From: Clostridia bacterium
GTDB lineage: Bacteria > Bacillota > Clostridia > Christensenellales > DTU072
Direction: 5' to 3'
Assembly: GCA_017461065.1 (NCBI GenBank)
Contig: JAFTZC010000045.1
Span: forward strand, 1 to 49,703
DNA: 49,703 bases
Shown: positions 25,936 to 34,639 of the stretch, in pieces
How positions within the stretch are numbered: position 1 is the first letter of the stretch
How the letters are laid out: each line of letters begins with the position of its first letter
Position numbers and translations under genes: made by a program
Notes under the pieces: generated by a model
The model's input: the letters and a program-made list of their open reading frames with translations, nothing else
Told to the model about the DNA's origin: nothing
Databases searched by the model: none

Positions 25936-27851
25936 AAACCAATTACGAAAATGGCGCAATAGTACACTACGATGATTTTTGCTCGAGGTCATTTTACGAT
26001 ATTTCCAACAACCTTTTGACGGCACAATTTGACGGAATGGGCGGTATTTCAAAATACGCCGTAATTAACAAGTGGGATTTTATAGAATGCTACTATAATC
26101 AAATGTCCGTTAACGGCAAGGTTTTTGATTTGTATTCTACTAAAAAAGTGACGATGGTCGGCAAGAGAATGATAATCGAAACGGAAACGGACGAAGCTTT
26201 TATTACTATCACGCAATTTACCGACGACGTTACCAACGCTATCTTTGAAGAATTTTGCGTTACGGCAAAGGAAGACGACGTTAAGTTTGAAAACGTTATA
26301 AACTTTGGTTTGAATATGACGTCCTATCTCAAAAACCTATTCAATTCAAGGTTTAGTGCAGGCAACGTTGCAAGGCTCGTTTACGGCACGATAGGGGCTA
26401 AAATAAAAGGTCATAAGCACAACGAAGATAGGGGCGACTTTATCGTAATCCGCAATAGGTTAATTGAGAATTGGTGTTTTGATTTTGCCGTTTCAAAGCC
26501 GGCATATCCCCTTGAAACTTCGGATATGTATACCAACCAATTTAGCGCTGAGCTTGCTCTTAACAAGGGCGAAAGCAAGTCGGTTAAAATAGTTTTGAGT
26601 AGCGGCACTTATAACGACTTTAGCTATTTTGACGTTGCCGAATTGATGCCAAAGTTCGACGAATATAAAGCCAAAGCAAACGAATATATCGAAAAAATGC
26701 CCGTTCCTACAAGCTGCAACACGGAATTTTTGAAAGCATATTATAAGAGTTTATACAACTGCTCGCTCAGTATGTATAAGGAGATGGGTGATTTCAAAGG
26801 ATTTTTAGCAGGTATCGTATATCAATCGCCTGCAAGGACCTATTTTAGAGACGGCTATTGGACTATCTTAAGCATTCTTCCCAATAGACCCGAATTAGTA
26901 AGAAACGAAATTATCACTTTGGCTACGGGCGTAGATAAGGACGGCAAATGTCCATCGGCAGTCAAATACAACTTTAAAAATTGGTGGGGTAATCACTACG
27001 ATAGTCCGTCGTTCCTTGCCATTATGCTATACGACTACGTAATGACCACGGGTGATAGAAGTATCCTTACCGAGAAGTGGAGAAAGAGTAATATCTTGGA
27101 CGCCGCACGTATGGTAGTTGAAAAGCTCGCAGAATGCGTAGACGACACCGGCCTATTGTATAAGGGCGGCGAGTATAACAGGCGCGACTGGTGTGACAAC
27201 GTATTTAGGAGTGGATATTGCACCTATGACGAAGCACTTTTCCAAAGGGCGCTATACGCTTTAGGACAGCTTTACAAAGGCGTTGACGACAAGCTTTCAG
27301 CCGAATATTTGGTACGCGCCGAAAAAGTCAAAAACGCAATCAACGATATACTTTGGAGCCCTGAACTTGGCTATTACGTGAACTATAAAGACGAAAAATT
27401 TGTAGAAGACAATTTGTCGATAGATACCGTAGTATGCGTTTTATTCGGCATTGCGGACGAGCAAAAAGCACTAAGTATGCTAAAGAATATGGAGCAAAAA
27501 CTCGAGAGCAAAAATAATCACGAGCAAAAGGCAGGGGACTTTGGTTGTTTGTCCGTTTATCCATTCTACAAAGACAATAAGACGGTAGTAATAAAATCAA
27601 GTTTACCGTATTATTATCACAACGGCGGAGATTGGCCTTATTGGTCGGCTGCTTACGCATACGCCAAACTTATGTATGGTATGGATTATGAATATCCGCT
27701 TACGAGATGGTTTACGTATAATATCGAAAAGAAAAACTTCACTCCGGTAGAGTTTTACGCTCCTTGTCATCCGGATGGCTCGCTGCTCCAAGCGTGGTCA
27801 AGCGTAGGTGCTTTCGTGCTAAGCTATCCAGACGGCAAGTTCTTTGACTAA
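25932..27851 (+). CDS. Six-hairpin (alpha/alpha)6-barrel glycosidase-like protein
   Basis: The 639-residue protein has a beta-rich N-terminal domain (about 1-240) and a C-terminal helical barrel. The barrel shows YFRDGYW (about 304-310, D307 a candidate catalytic residue), WWGNHYDSPS, YHNGGDWPYWSAAYAYAK and a PDGSLLQAWSSVGAF closing helix. These features fit the six-hairpin glycosidase superfamily (amylo-alpha-1,6-glucosidase, GH15, GH63 and related types). I cannot assign one GH family. There is no signal peptide. It is the last gene of the citrate synthase-led operon, overlaps the Gfo/Idh/MocA gene by 4 nt, and is followed by a strong terminator. It presumably removes a terminal sugar from the same imported glycan. 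Confidence 0.72.
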   Translation: MKTNYENGAIVHYDDFCSRSFYDISNNLLTAQFDGMGGISKYAVINKWDFIECYYNQMSVNGKVFDLYSTKKVTMVGKRMIIETETDEAFITITQFTDDVTNAIFEEFCVTAKEDDVKFENVINFGLNMTSYLKNLFNSRFSAGNVARLVYGTIGAKIKGHKHNEDRGDFIVIRNRLIENWCFDFAVSKPAYPLETSDMYTNQFSAELALNKGESKSVKIVLSSGTYNDFSYFDVAELMPKFDEYKAKANEYIEKMPVPTSCNTEFLKAYYKSLYNCSLSMYKEMGDFKGFLAGIVYQSPARTYFRDGYWTILSILPNRPELVRNEIITLATGVDKDGKCPSAVKYNFKNWWGNHYDSPSFLAIMLYDYVMTTGDRSILTEKWRKSNILDAARMVVEKLAECVDDTGLLYKGGEYNRRDWCDNVFRSGYCTYDEALFQRALYALGQLYKGVDDKLSAEYLVRAEKVKNAINDILWSPELGYYVNYKDEKFVEDNLSIDTVVCVLFGIADEQKALSMLKNMEQKLESKNNHEQKAGDFGCLSVYPFYKDNKTVVIKSSLPYYYHNGGDWPYWSAAYAYAKLMYGMDYEYPLTRWFTYNIEKKNFTPVEFYAPCHPDGSLLQAWSSVGAFVLSYPDGKFFD

Positions 27852-27868
27852 CCTTATTGCATAATCTA

Positions 27869-27899
27869 AAAAGAGGGCCTTGGGCTCTCTTTTATTTTT
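27869..27899 (+). terminator. Intrinsic terminator of the seven-gene operon
   Basis: An 11-bp stem (AAAAGAGGGCC at 27869-27879 with 27883-27893, one G-T pair) with a 3-nt loop is followed by ATTTTT. Confidence 0.85.
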
Positions 27900-27914
27900 G
27901 GATTTTCGGACGGG

Positions 27915-28010
27915 TACGCGCGTTTTATGCGCGCCCACACTTTCACGCGCGTAAAATTAAAGTAAATATTACGCCTATGCGTTGCGTTTTTATTATATTT
28001 ATTATATAAT
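27915..28010 (+). promoter_or_regulatory. Promoter of the Big_3 lipoprotein operon, with upstream CG blocks
   Basis: The core promoter is TTGCGT (27982-27987), a 17-nt AT-rich spacer and a perfect TATAAT (28005-28010). Three alternating CG blocks (ACGCGCG near 27916, GCGCGC near 27929, CGCGCG at 27946-27951) lie 30-90 nt upstream of the -35 box, not inside the spacer. The last one abuts a TAAAAT that could be a second -10. AAGGAGA precedes the ATG at 28043. Confidence 0.65.
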
Positions 28011-28042
28011 AGACCCAGCTATTTTATTCAAGGAGATTAGCT

Positions 28043-31000
28043 ATGCGTCATATGCGTCGTTACGGATTGTTTATTATTTTAGTTCTATTGGTGGTAGTTG
28101 CCACTTTTGCTTTGTTTGCTTGTTCCACTGTCGACGATAGTGAGAACGAAAATGAAATCGTAAAAATCCGTGTCGGCGAATTCCAAAAGCCAGAAGTTTA
28201 CTATGGCGACGAAATTGACGTTGAAGGCGCAACCATCCTTGCAACTACCCGTGGCGGTGCCGTTCATACTATTCCTATGACGCAAAGTATGATTAGCGGA
28301 TATAACTCGCACTTGATAGGCGATCAAACCGTAACGATCACCTACGAAGGTCAAACCACCACCCTTCAAATTACCGTTTTAAAAACCGACGTTCAAGGCA
28401 TTTCCATTAATTCAAAACCTAACCAAGTTACCGTAGTTCAAGGCAGCGAGCTCAACTTGGCTGGCATTTCACTAAAGGTTGAATATCAAACGCGCTCTAT
28501 CGTTATCGATAACGTAACCCAAGCAATGTTGCGCGGATATAGCACCGATCTTCCTGTTGGAACTCACACCGTTTATATCGAATACGCAGGCTTTACCGCA
28601 CCGCTTCAAATCGAAGTTCTCGGCAAGTCTGTTATCGCTCTTGAAATTATTTCTCTTCCAAGAGACCGTCAATATTTCGTAGACGAGCGTTTAGACCCAT
28701 CCGGGTTTGCAGTAAAGCGTACTTACGATAACGGCTCAGTCGACACCATTGCTTACGACGACGATGCAACTGCGTTTACTTTCGATTATGATTTTACTTA
28801 CGAGCGTGCTTACTCTCTCGTTAGAGTAACGGTTAACGGCATACTTACCACGTTTACTTGTACCGTATCCGAACCCGTCGTAACGGACTTTACCATTGAC
28901 GTTGAGCCAAGAACGAGAGCTATTACTCTTGGCGACAGAGTTCTCACCCCATCAACAGACGTTCTACATATCGTTGAAGGTGCCGAAATAGATTGGTCAA
29001 CCGGTAGCGGTACCGTTTATTACGACAACGGTGACAAGGTAACTTTGCCACTTTCAAACACTTCTATTTATCCATTCTACAATTCTACCGAAGGCGAGTA
29101 TCTCCCCAAAGATTATAAATTTAACGAAATCGGCGAGCAAATCATTCAAGTTCGCTATGGTAATAGCAACATTTATGCTCCGCTTTACATAACTATCAAC
29201 GAAAAGACTCCTATAAACTTGCTACTTGGCGACAAGCGTCCTTCCGCAAATCCCGATAGCGGTCTAACTTTCGTTGAAGAACAAGTTTACGTAGAAGGCA
29301 ACGTTTTCTCCACTTCTTTCTTGGTTTACAACGTTCTTTACAATAACGCTACCTATAAATACGACGTTGACGCCGTATCCGAGTGGGGTAGCATTGAAGA
29401 AAGAATGATTGCCGACGACGGCTCGACTTTCACTTTGTCAATGTCAAACCTTGCTTCCGATGGTAAGCAACACGTCAACTTTATGATTGACGGAGTAAAA
29501 GCGGGATACAAAATCACCGTTGTTGCTAAAAAGGCAAGATATCTAAAGGTACAAGCTCCGTACCGCAACGAATATCTATTGAATAGCACTTTGGATTTGC
29601 AAGGCTCTTATCTATACGTTGAATACAACGACAACACCTTTGAGCGCATCGAGCCTATCCCGGATACCGCGCTAAGCATCAAAGATAGTGACGGCAATCC
29701 CGCAAGTATCCTTTCGAGCGAAGGCACTTATACCATCGAAGTTGCATACGCAGGTATGACGACCGAGTTCAACGTTACCGCAGTTAGCCAAGAGAACTAC
29801 GTATCGCAAATTACCCTTGAGGGTATGTTGTTCGATACCGTATATAATTATGCAAACTTTGACGAAATCCCATTCAGCTCTATGTATATGAACGTGGTTT
29901 ACGGTGACGGCAGCAGAGAGACCAAGCCGTTAACTCAAGCTGAAATGTTGATTTACGATAGATATGCAAGCGGTCAACAAGATATTTGCTTCCGCTATAA
30001 AGGTTTCGTATTTACGCTCAAAGTAAATATCGAAGGTAGAAGGGTTTCTTCAATCGAAGTTACCAAAGCCCCCAACAAATTGGTTTACGTTCTTGGCACC
30101 GATACCGAGCTTGACGTAACGGGACTTCTCATCACCAAAGTATTTAACGATAACGATAGGGGCGAGCAAAGTTACTTTGATAGCTTGTGGTCGTTTAGCG
30201 GATACGATTTAAGCGTCGAAGGCGAGCAAACCGTAAAGGTAAGCTACGACCTTGGCGATAGAGTTTACGAAACCAGCTTTGCTATTGAAGTTGCAAACGT
30301 AAAGGTACAAGAAATCGCGTTTGACGAGTCACAACCCGGCGTATCTTCGTTTGAAATCGGCGAAGGCGACGAAAAAGAGACCTTCAGGGGTATCAGCGTT
30401 ACCTATCGTGACGACGTCAATTTAACCTTCATCTACAACTATCTTGATAACGGCGGCGAAATGATAACCGAAATCCGCACGTTAATGCTTGACGTAACCT
30501 ATGAAAACGGAATAACCATTCAAAGAGAGTTGAAAGCAAGTTACCTATCTTACGACAAGAACGTTAACCCCAACGTAAGTGGCAATTTCAAACAAACCAT
30601 ACAAATTTCATACGGTGGCAAGACCACTACTATGAACCTATACGTAGTTGGTAGAACGCTCACCGAAATTTCGGTATATAGCAATCCTAATACTCTTGCA
30701 TACGCAGAGGGTCAAAGACTTAACAACGAAGGTGGATATATCCGCAGAGATTACAGCGACGGTTCGTACGATATTTTACCTATGACCAATGGGTTGATTT
30801 CTATTGAAGGATACAATATTAAGCCGTTTGAAGGAGTTCAAGGCGGAACTTATATCGACCAAACCGTTATCTTGAGCTATGGCGGAAAGACCACTTCTTT
30901 CGTAGCACGTACTTATAGGAAGCTTCACGCCGAGCCTACCATTGGTAATTCTATCTTCAGCTATGGCGATAACAGTTCTCCCGTAATTACCATTCGCGAA

Positions 31001-31798
31001 AGTATCACCGGATTCCAAATTCCAAGCACTACCCTTGAATATTTGGTTGACGGCAGCTGGACGAGTGAGCGTCCCGTATATCCGGGTACTTACGCACTTC
31101 GCATAAACGTTATCGCAAACGAGTATTACGAGGCTGACGTATTTGAAGACGACACCCTACAACTTATCATAAAGAAGAAGGCAATCATTATTAAGATTGA
31201 CGCTCTCACCAAGGTTTATAAGGACGTAGACCCTGAATACACCTACACTATTGAAGATAGTGAACTTGTAGCAGGGGATACTATTCAAGTTGCATTTAGT
31301 CGTGAAAGCGGCGAAGACGTCAAGTACGTAACGAGCGGCGGTCAAAAGGTAGTCGGTTCGTATAACATAACCGCAAGCCTTGTTCAAGGCGGCGCGTTAT
31401 ACGACCTTGCTTATGAACAAGTCGGTTTAACGATAACTCCAAAAGTAGTTTCTACCAACTCGCTCGGCAACGTTATCGACGTAGATTTCGTAGTACCAAA
31501 CAACTACAACACCACGACCAACGTTATCAAGTATTCCGGCTTGCCCATCCAAGCATTCGGTGCCAAGTACACCGACGTTAGGGGTTACACCATCACTATC
31601 GATGCTAAAGATATTCTCTATTATGATGCCGAAGGCAATTTAATTTACGAGCGCGATAGTCTTGGCAACGTCGTATTGGATGAAAACGGCAATCCCAAAA
31701 AAGGTCTACCGCAAGAAGTAGGCACCTACACCGTAAAAATCTCGGATAACTATTCGTTTATGGGTAGATACACGAGAACGTTTAGCATACAAAAATAA
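28043..31798 (+). CDS. Large lipoprotein with Big_3 (bacterial Ig-like) repeats and MBG modules
   Basis: The 1251-residue product has a basic N-terminus, a hydrophobic stretch and a lipobox ending at C27 (LFAC). It is therefore likely lipidated and held on the outer face of the membrane; Phe at the -2 position is unusual. About nine or ten Big_3-type Ig-like modules follow. Each opens with an I-x-V-x-x-x-P-x-x-x-x-Y pattern, has a GL/GA-x-V-x-Y-xNG strand and ends in xVxVxYxGxxxxFxVxV. The last roughly 300 residues look like MBG-type modules (TKVYKDVDPEYTYTIED). No enzyme domain is recognised. It is followed after only 35 nt by the aminotransferase gene with no terminator, so this surface protein appears to share an operon with metabolic genes. 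It may be a glycan-binding or structural stalk. Confidence 0.8.
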   Translation: MRHMRRYGLFIILVLLVVVATFALFACSTVDDSENENEIVKIRVGEFQKPEVYYGDEIDVEGATILATTRGGAVHTIPMTQSMISGYNSHLIGDQTVTITYEGQTTTLQITVLKTDVQGISINSKPNQVTVVQGSELNLAGISLKVEYQTRSIVIDNVTQAMLRGYSTDLPVGTHTVYIEYAGFTAPLQIEVLGKSVIALEIISLPRDRQYFVDERLDPSGFAVKRTYDNGSVDTIAYDDDATAFTFDYDFTYERAYSLVRVTVNGILTTFTCTVSEPVVTDFTIDVEPRTRAITLGDRVLTPSTDVLHIVEGAEIDWSTGSGTVYYDNGDKVTLPLSNTSIYPFYNSTEGEYLPKDYKFNEIGEQIIQVRYGNSNIYAPLYITINEKTPINLLLGDKRPSANPDSGLTFVEEQVYVEGNVFSTSFLVYNVLYNNATYKYDVDAVSEWGSIEERMIADDGSTFTLSMSNLASDGKQHVNFMIDGVKAGYKITVVAKKARYLKVQAPYRNEYLLNSTLDLQGSYLYVEYNDNTFERIEPIPDTALSIKDSDGNPASILSSEGTYTIEVAYAGMTTEFNVTAVSQENYVSQITLEGMLFDTVYNYANFDEIPFSSMYMNVVYGDGSRETKPLTQAEMLIYDRYASGQQDICFRYKGFVFTLKVNIEGRRVSSIEVTKAPNKLVYVLGTDTELDVTGLLITKVFNDNDRGEQSYFDSLWSFSGYDLSVEGEQTVKVSYDLGDRVYETSFAIEVANVKVQEIAFDESQPGVSSFEIGEGDEKETFRGISVTYRDDVNLTFIYNYLDNGGEMITEIRTLMLDVTYENGITIQRELKASYLSYDKNVNPNVSGNFKQTIQISYGGKTTTMNLYVVGRTLTEISVYSNPNTLAYAEGQRLNNEGGYIRRDYSDGSYDILPMTNGLISIEGYNIKPFEGVQGGTYIDQTVILSYGGKTTSFVARTYRKLHAEPTIGNSIFSYGDNSSPVITIRESITGFQIPSTTLEYLVDGSWTSERPVYPGTYALRINVIANEYYEADVFEDDTLQLIIKKKAIIIKIDALTKVYKDVDPEYTYTIEDSELVAGDTIQVAFSRESGEDVKYVTSGGQKVVGSYNITASLVQGGALYDLAYEQVGLTITPKVVSTNSLGNVIDVDFVVPNNYNTTTNVIKYSGLPIQAFGAKYTDVRGYTITIDAKDILYYDAEGNLIYERDSLGNVVLDENGNPKKGLPQEVGTYTVKISDNYSFMGRYTRTFSIQK

Positions 31799-31833
31799 AT
31801 TCAAAAAACACACCATATAAGGAGGCTAATCTT

Positions 31834-33336
31834 ATGGACACCGAACAAAAGTACTCAATTTCTCAATGGGAAGAACCAGAACGCATATATGCGGATCTTA
31901 AGAAGCTAACTTCACAACCCATTTACGAAATCTCAGAAGAAGAGCATAAGCGCGTTCTTGAACATTTTGATACCAAGTGTGCAGGCTCAAAGAGAATCGC
32001 AACCGAAGCGAAGAATTTTATCCCCGGTGGCGTTCAACACAACCTTGCTTTCAACTATCCCTTCCCCATCGCAATGGCTAAGGCAGAAGGCGCTTATATG
32101 TACGACGTAGACGGCAACGAATACATCGACTTCCTACAAGCAGGTGGCCCAACCATTCTTGGTTCAAACTATCCTGCAGTTAGAGAAGAAGTTAAAAAGC
32201 TTCTTGACGAATGCGGCCCCGTTACCGGTCTATTGCACGAAGCAGAACTCCTTCTTGCAAAGGAAATCAATAAGCATATGCCTTCAGTAGAAATGTTCCG
32301 TATGCTCGGTTCAGGTACCGAAGCTGTTATGGCATCTCTCCGTATTGCTCGTATCGCAACCGGCAAAAAGAGAATCATCAAAGTTGGTGGCGCATATCAC
32401 GGCTGGTCAGACCAAATGGTATACGGCCTAAAGATTCCTGGCACCCGTCAATTCCTTGAATCACACGGTATCCCCGGCAGCGGTTATAGACTAACTGACG
32501 AAGTTCGTCCTAACGACCTTAAGATGCTTGAAAGAATGCTTAAGATTAACCGCCTAAAGGGTGGCACCGCAGCAGTTATCGTTGAACCTGTTGGCGCAGA
32601 GTCAGGTACTCGTCCAATTAGTTTCGATTACAACAAGAAGGCTCTTGAACTTGCTCACAAGTACGGCGCACTCTTTATTTTCGACGAAGTTGTTACCGGT
32701 TTCCGCCTCGGTCTTGGCGGCGCACAAGGTTACTTTGGCGTTACCCCCGACCTTACCGTATTCGGTAAAGTTATCGCAGGTGGCTATCCTGCAGCAGGTG
32801 GTGTTGGTGGTCTTAAGAAGTACGCAGGTCTTATGGCAGCAGGCGTTGCTACCGGTAAGCATCGTGCATACGTAGGCGGCACTCTTGCAGCTAACCCCTT
32901 GAGCTCACTTGCAGGCTATCTAACCATCAAGGAAATCGAAAAGACCAACGCTTGCGTAAAAGCAGGTCAAGCAGGTGATAGACTCACCGCAGGTCTTAAG
33001 AAGCTCGTTGAAAAATACAATCTCCCATACGTTGTATACAACCAAGGTTCAATCGTTCACCTTGAATGTACCGGCGCTATGAGCTTTGACTACTCATCAT
33101 TCTGCCTACTCAAGTCCGTGCTCGGCGTATTGAAGAATAAGCCAATGGTAATGGAAAGAAAGGTAGCTATGGAACATATGGGTGCAGCTTATATGGCAAA
33201 CGGTATCGTAACCCTTGCAGGTTCACGTCTTTACACTTCTCTTGCTGATACCGACGAAGTCATCGACGAAGCATTGAGAAGATTCGAAAAGGTATTCGCA
33301 ACCGTAGTTAAGACTGATAAGGGTCTCGTAAAATAA
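31834..33336 (+). CDS. Class III PLP-dependent aminotransferase (glutamate-1-semialdehyde aminomutase-like)
   Basis: This 500-residue fold-type I PLP enzyme shows GSGTEAV near residues 159-165 (phosphate binding), FDEVVTGFR with D284 (pyridine nitrogen) and FGKVIAGGYP with K312 as the Schiff-base lysine. The overall sequence resembles glutamate-1-semialdehyde 2,1-aminomutases, but it is longer, with an N-terminal extension of about 40 residues. It sits beside aldolases and a sugar transporter rather than heme genes. An amino-sugar or amino-aldehyde aminotransferase or aminomutase is therefore more likely than tetrapyrrole synthesis. AAGGAGG precedes the ATG. The gene lies 35 nt after the lipoprotein gene and 14 nt before the first aldolase-like gene. 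The substrate is unknown. Confidence 0.85.
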   Translation: MDTEQKYSISQWEEPERIYADLKKLTSQPIYEISEEEHKRVLEHFDTKCAGSKRIATEAKNFIPGGVQHNLAFNYPFPIAMAKAEGAYMYDVDGNEYIDFLQAGGPTILGSNYPAVREEVKKLLDECGPVTGLLHEAELLLAKEINKHMPSVEMFRMLGSGTEAVMASLRIARIATGKKRIIKVGGAYHGWSDQMVYGLKIPGTRQFLESHGIPGSGYRLTDEVRPNDLKMLERMLKINRLKGGTAAVIVEPVGAESGTRPISFDYNKKALELAHKYGALFIFDEVVTGFRLGLGGAQGYFGVTPDLTVFGKVIAGGYPAAGGVGGLKKYAGLMAAGVATGKHRAYVGGTLAANPLSSLAGYLTIKEIEKTNACVKAGQAGDRLTAGLKKLVEKYNLPYVVYNQGSIVHLECTGAMSFDYSSFCLLKSVLGVLKNKPMVMERKVAMEHMGAAYMANGIVTLAGSRLYTSLADTDEVIDEALRRFEKVFATVVKTDKGLVK

Positions 33337-33350
33337 TAGGAATTTAGGCT

Positions 33351-33980
33351 ATGAAGAACAAACTCAAAAATCAAATTTTAGAGTTTTGCAAGGAGATGGA
33401 AGAGGATAAGCTCGTTGTTCTCGGCGACACTATGAGCGTTAGATGTCCGGGTGGTATGCTTATCACTTCCGCTCTCAAGCCTATGGCAGAAATTGGCGAA
33501 GAAGATATTCTTTTTGTTGATAAAAAGGAACCTAAGGACGAGCTTTCCGCTCTACATCTCGCAATTTACGGAGCACGTGAAGATATCAACGCTATCATTA
33601 TGAATCACGCTCCTTTCTGCGTAGGCATCGCAAAGGGCTCTAAGAAATTCCCTGCTTGCCTTGACGATATGGCCCAAATCATTGGACCTACCGCTAAGGT
33701 TTCACCATCCGGTAGCGCAAGCGACGTTCTAAAGACTTTGCACGGCAGAAACGCTTGCTTGATTAAGAACGGTGGCGTTATTGCAACCGGCAGAACTCTT
33801 GACGAAGCACATACCGGTTCGCTCGTGCTTGAAAAGGGCGCTATTGCATACGTTGGTTCAACCGTGCTTGGCAATCCCGTTAAGATTAGCACTTTCGACG
33901 CATTGTTGATGCGCTTTATTTACAAGACGAAGTATTCCAAAAAAGACCAAGCCGACAAACAGGCTGAACTTGAAGCATAG
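33351..33980 (+). CDS. Class II aldolase/adducin-like protein with degraded metal site
   Basis: The 209-residue protein is clearly a paralogue of the next gene product; compare HGRNACLIKNGGVIATGRTLDEA here with KGRNACFLANHGIFVCGKTMEEA there. The class II aldolase Zn2+ ligands are largely lost. The Glu ligand position is L65, the first His is M84 (MNHAP instead of HSHP) and the third His is G141 (NGG instead of NHG); only H86 remains. A Zn-dependent aldol cleavage is therefore unlikely. It could be a pseudoenzyme subunit forming mixed oligomers with the intact paralogue, or it could have a new activity. The start has only a weak ribosome binding site (AGGAAT, 9-10 nt away), and it lies 9 nt upstream of the intact aldolase gene. 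Confidence 0.8.
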   Translation: MKNKLKNQILEFCKEMEEDKLVVLGDTMSVRCPGGMLITSALKPMAEIGEEDILFVDKKEPKDELSALHLAIYGAREDINAIIMNHAPFCVGIAKGSKKFPACLDDMAQIIGPTAKVSPSGSASDVLKTLHGRNACLIKNGGVIATGRTLDEAHTGSLVLEKGAIAYVGSTVLGNPVKISTFDALLMRFIYKTKYSKKDQADKQAELEA

Positions 33981-33989
33981 GAGGGTATT

Positions 33990-34625
33990 ATGACTGAACA
34001 AGAACTTAGACAACAAGTTAAAGATGCAGGCGTAGCTCTTCTTAAAGAAGGTTTAGTACGCGGTACTTGGGGCAACATCAGCGTTCGTATGGACGATAAA
34101 AAGATGATAGTTACTCCAAGCGGTATGGACTACATTCGTATGCAACCCGAAGATACGGTTATCGTGGATATCGAGACTCTTGAGTACGATAGTCCCGTTA
34201 AGCCCACTTCCGAAAAGAAAATCCACGCAGCGATTTTGAGAGATAGACCCGAAATCCACGCCGTTATTCACTCTCACCCCGTATGGAGCTCAGCTGTAGC
34301 GGCAGCAAGAAAGACTATGCCTTCTATTACCGAAAGGATGAAGGAATTGGTTGGTGAAGACGTAAGAACGGGTGAATACGGCCTACCAAGCACCAAAAAG
34401 CTTACCGTAGGGGCCGTTGAAGCACTTAAGGGCAGAAACGCTTGCTTCCTTGCAAACCACGGCATTTTCGTATGTGGAAAGACTATGGAAGAAGCTTTTG
34501 AAATTATGAGAGAGATGGAGTATTGCTCCAGACTTTACATTGAAAATATCGTCAAGGAAGAACTCGGCAAAGACGAAGTTACCGTTGACGACATCATTGA
34601 AGTATTTTACAAAAAAACTAAATAG
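33990..34625 (+). CDS. Class II aldolase (fuculose/rhamnulose-phosphate aldolase or ribulose-phosphate epimerase type)
   Basis: The 211-residue protein carries the complete metal site of the class II aldolase/AraD family: E75 (PTSEKKIH), H94 and H96 (VIHSHP) and H157 (ANHG). The N-terminal GTWGNISVR and VTPSGMDY phosphate-site motifs are also present. Members cleave sugar 1-phosphates to dihydroxyacetone phosphate plus an aldehyde, or epimerise ribulose 5-phosphate. AGGAGGG gives a strong start. It sits between its degenerate paralogue and the GPH transporter gene (14 nt gap), so it probably acts in catabolism of the transported sugar or aminosugar. The precise substrate is not readable. Confidence 0.88.
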   Translation: MTEQELRQQVKDAGVALLKEGLVRGTWGNISVRMDDKKMIVTPSGMDYIRMQPEDTVIVDIETLEYDSPVKPTSEKKIHAAILRDRPEIHAVIHSHPVWSSAVAAARKTMPSITERMKELVGEDVRTGEYGLPSTKKLTVGAVEALKGRNACFLANHGIFVCGKTMEEAFEIMREMEYCSRLYIENIVKEELGKDEVTVDDIIEVFYKKTK

Positions 34626-34639
34626 TTCGGAGGAAACAA

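Noticed and set aside
31834..33336. Assignment of the aminotransferase as hemL for tetrapyrrole synthesis
   Set aside because: The protein is longer than HemL, and the neighbours are aldolases and a sugar transporter with no other heme genes.
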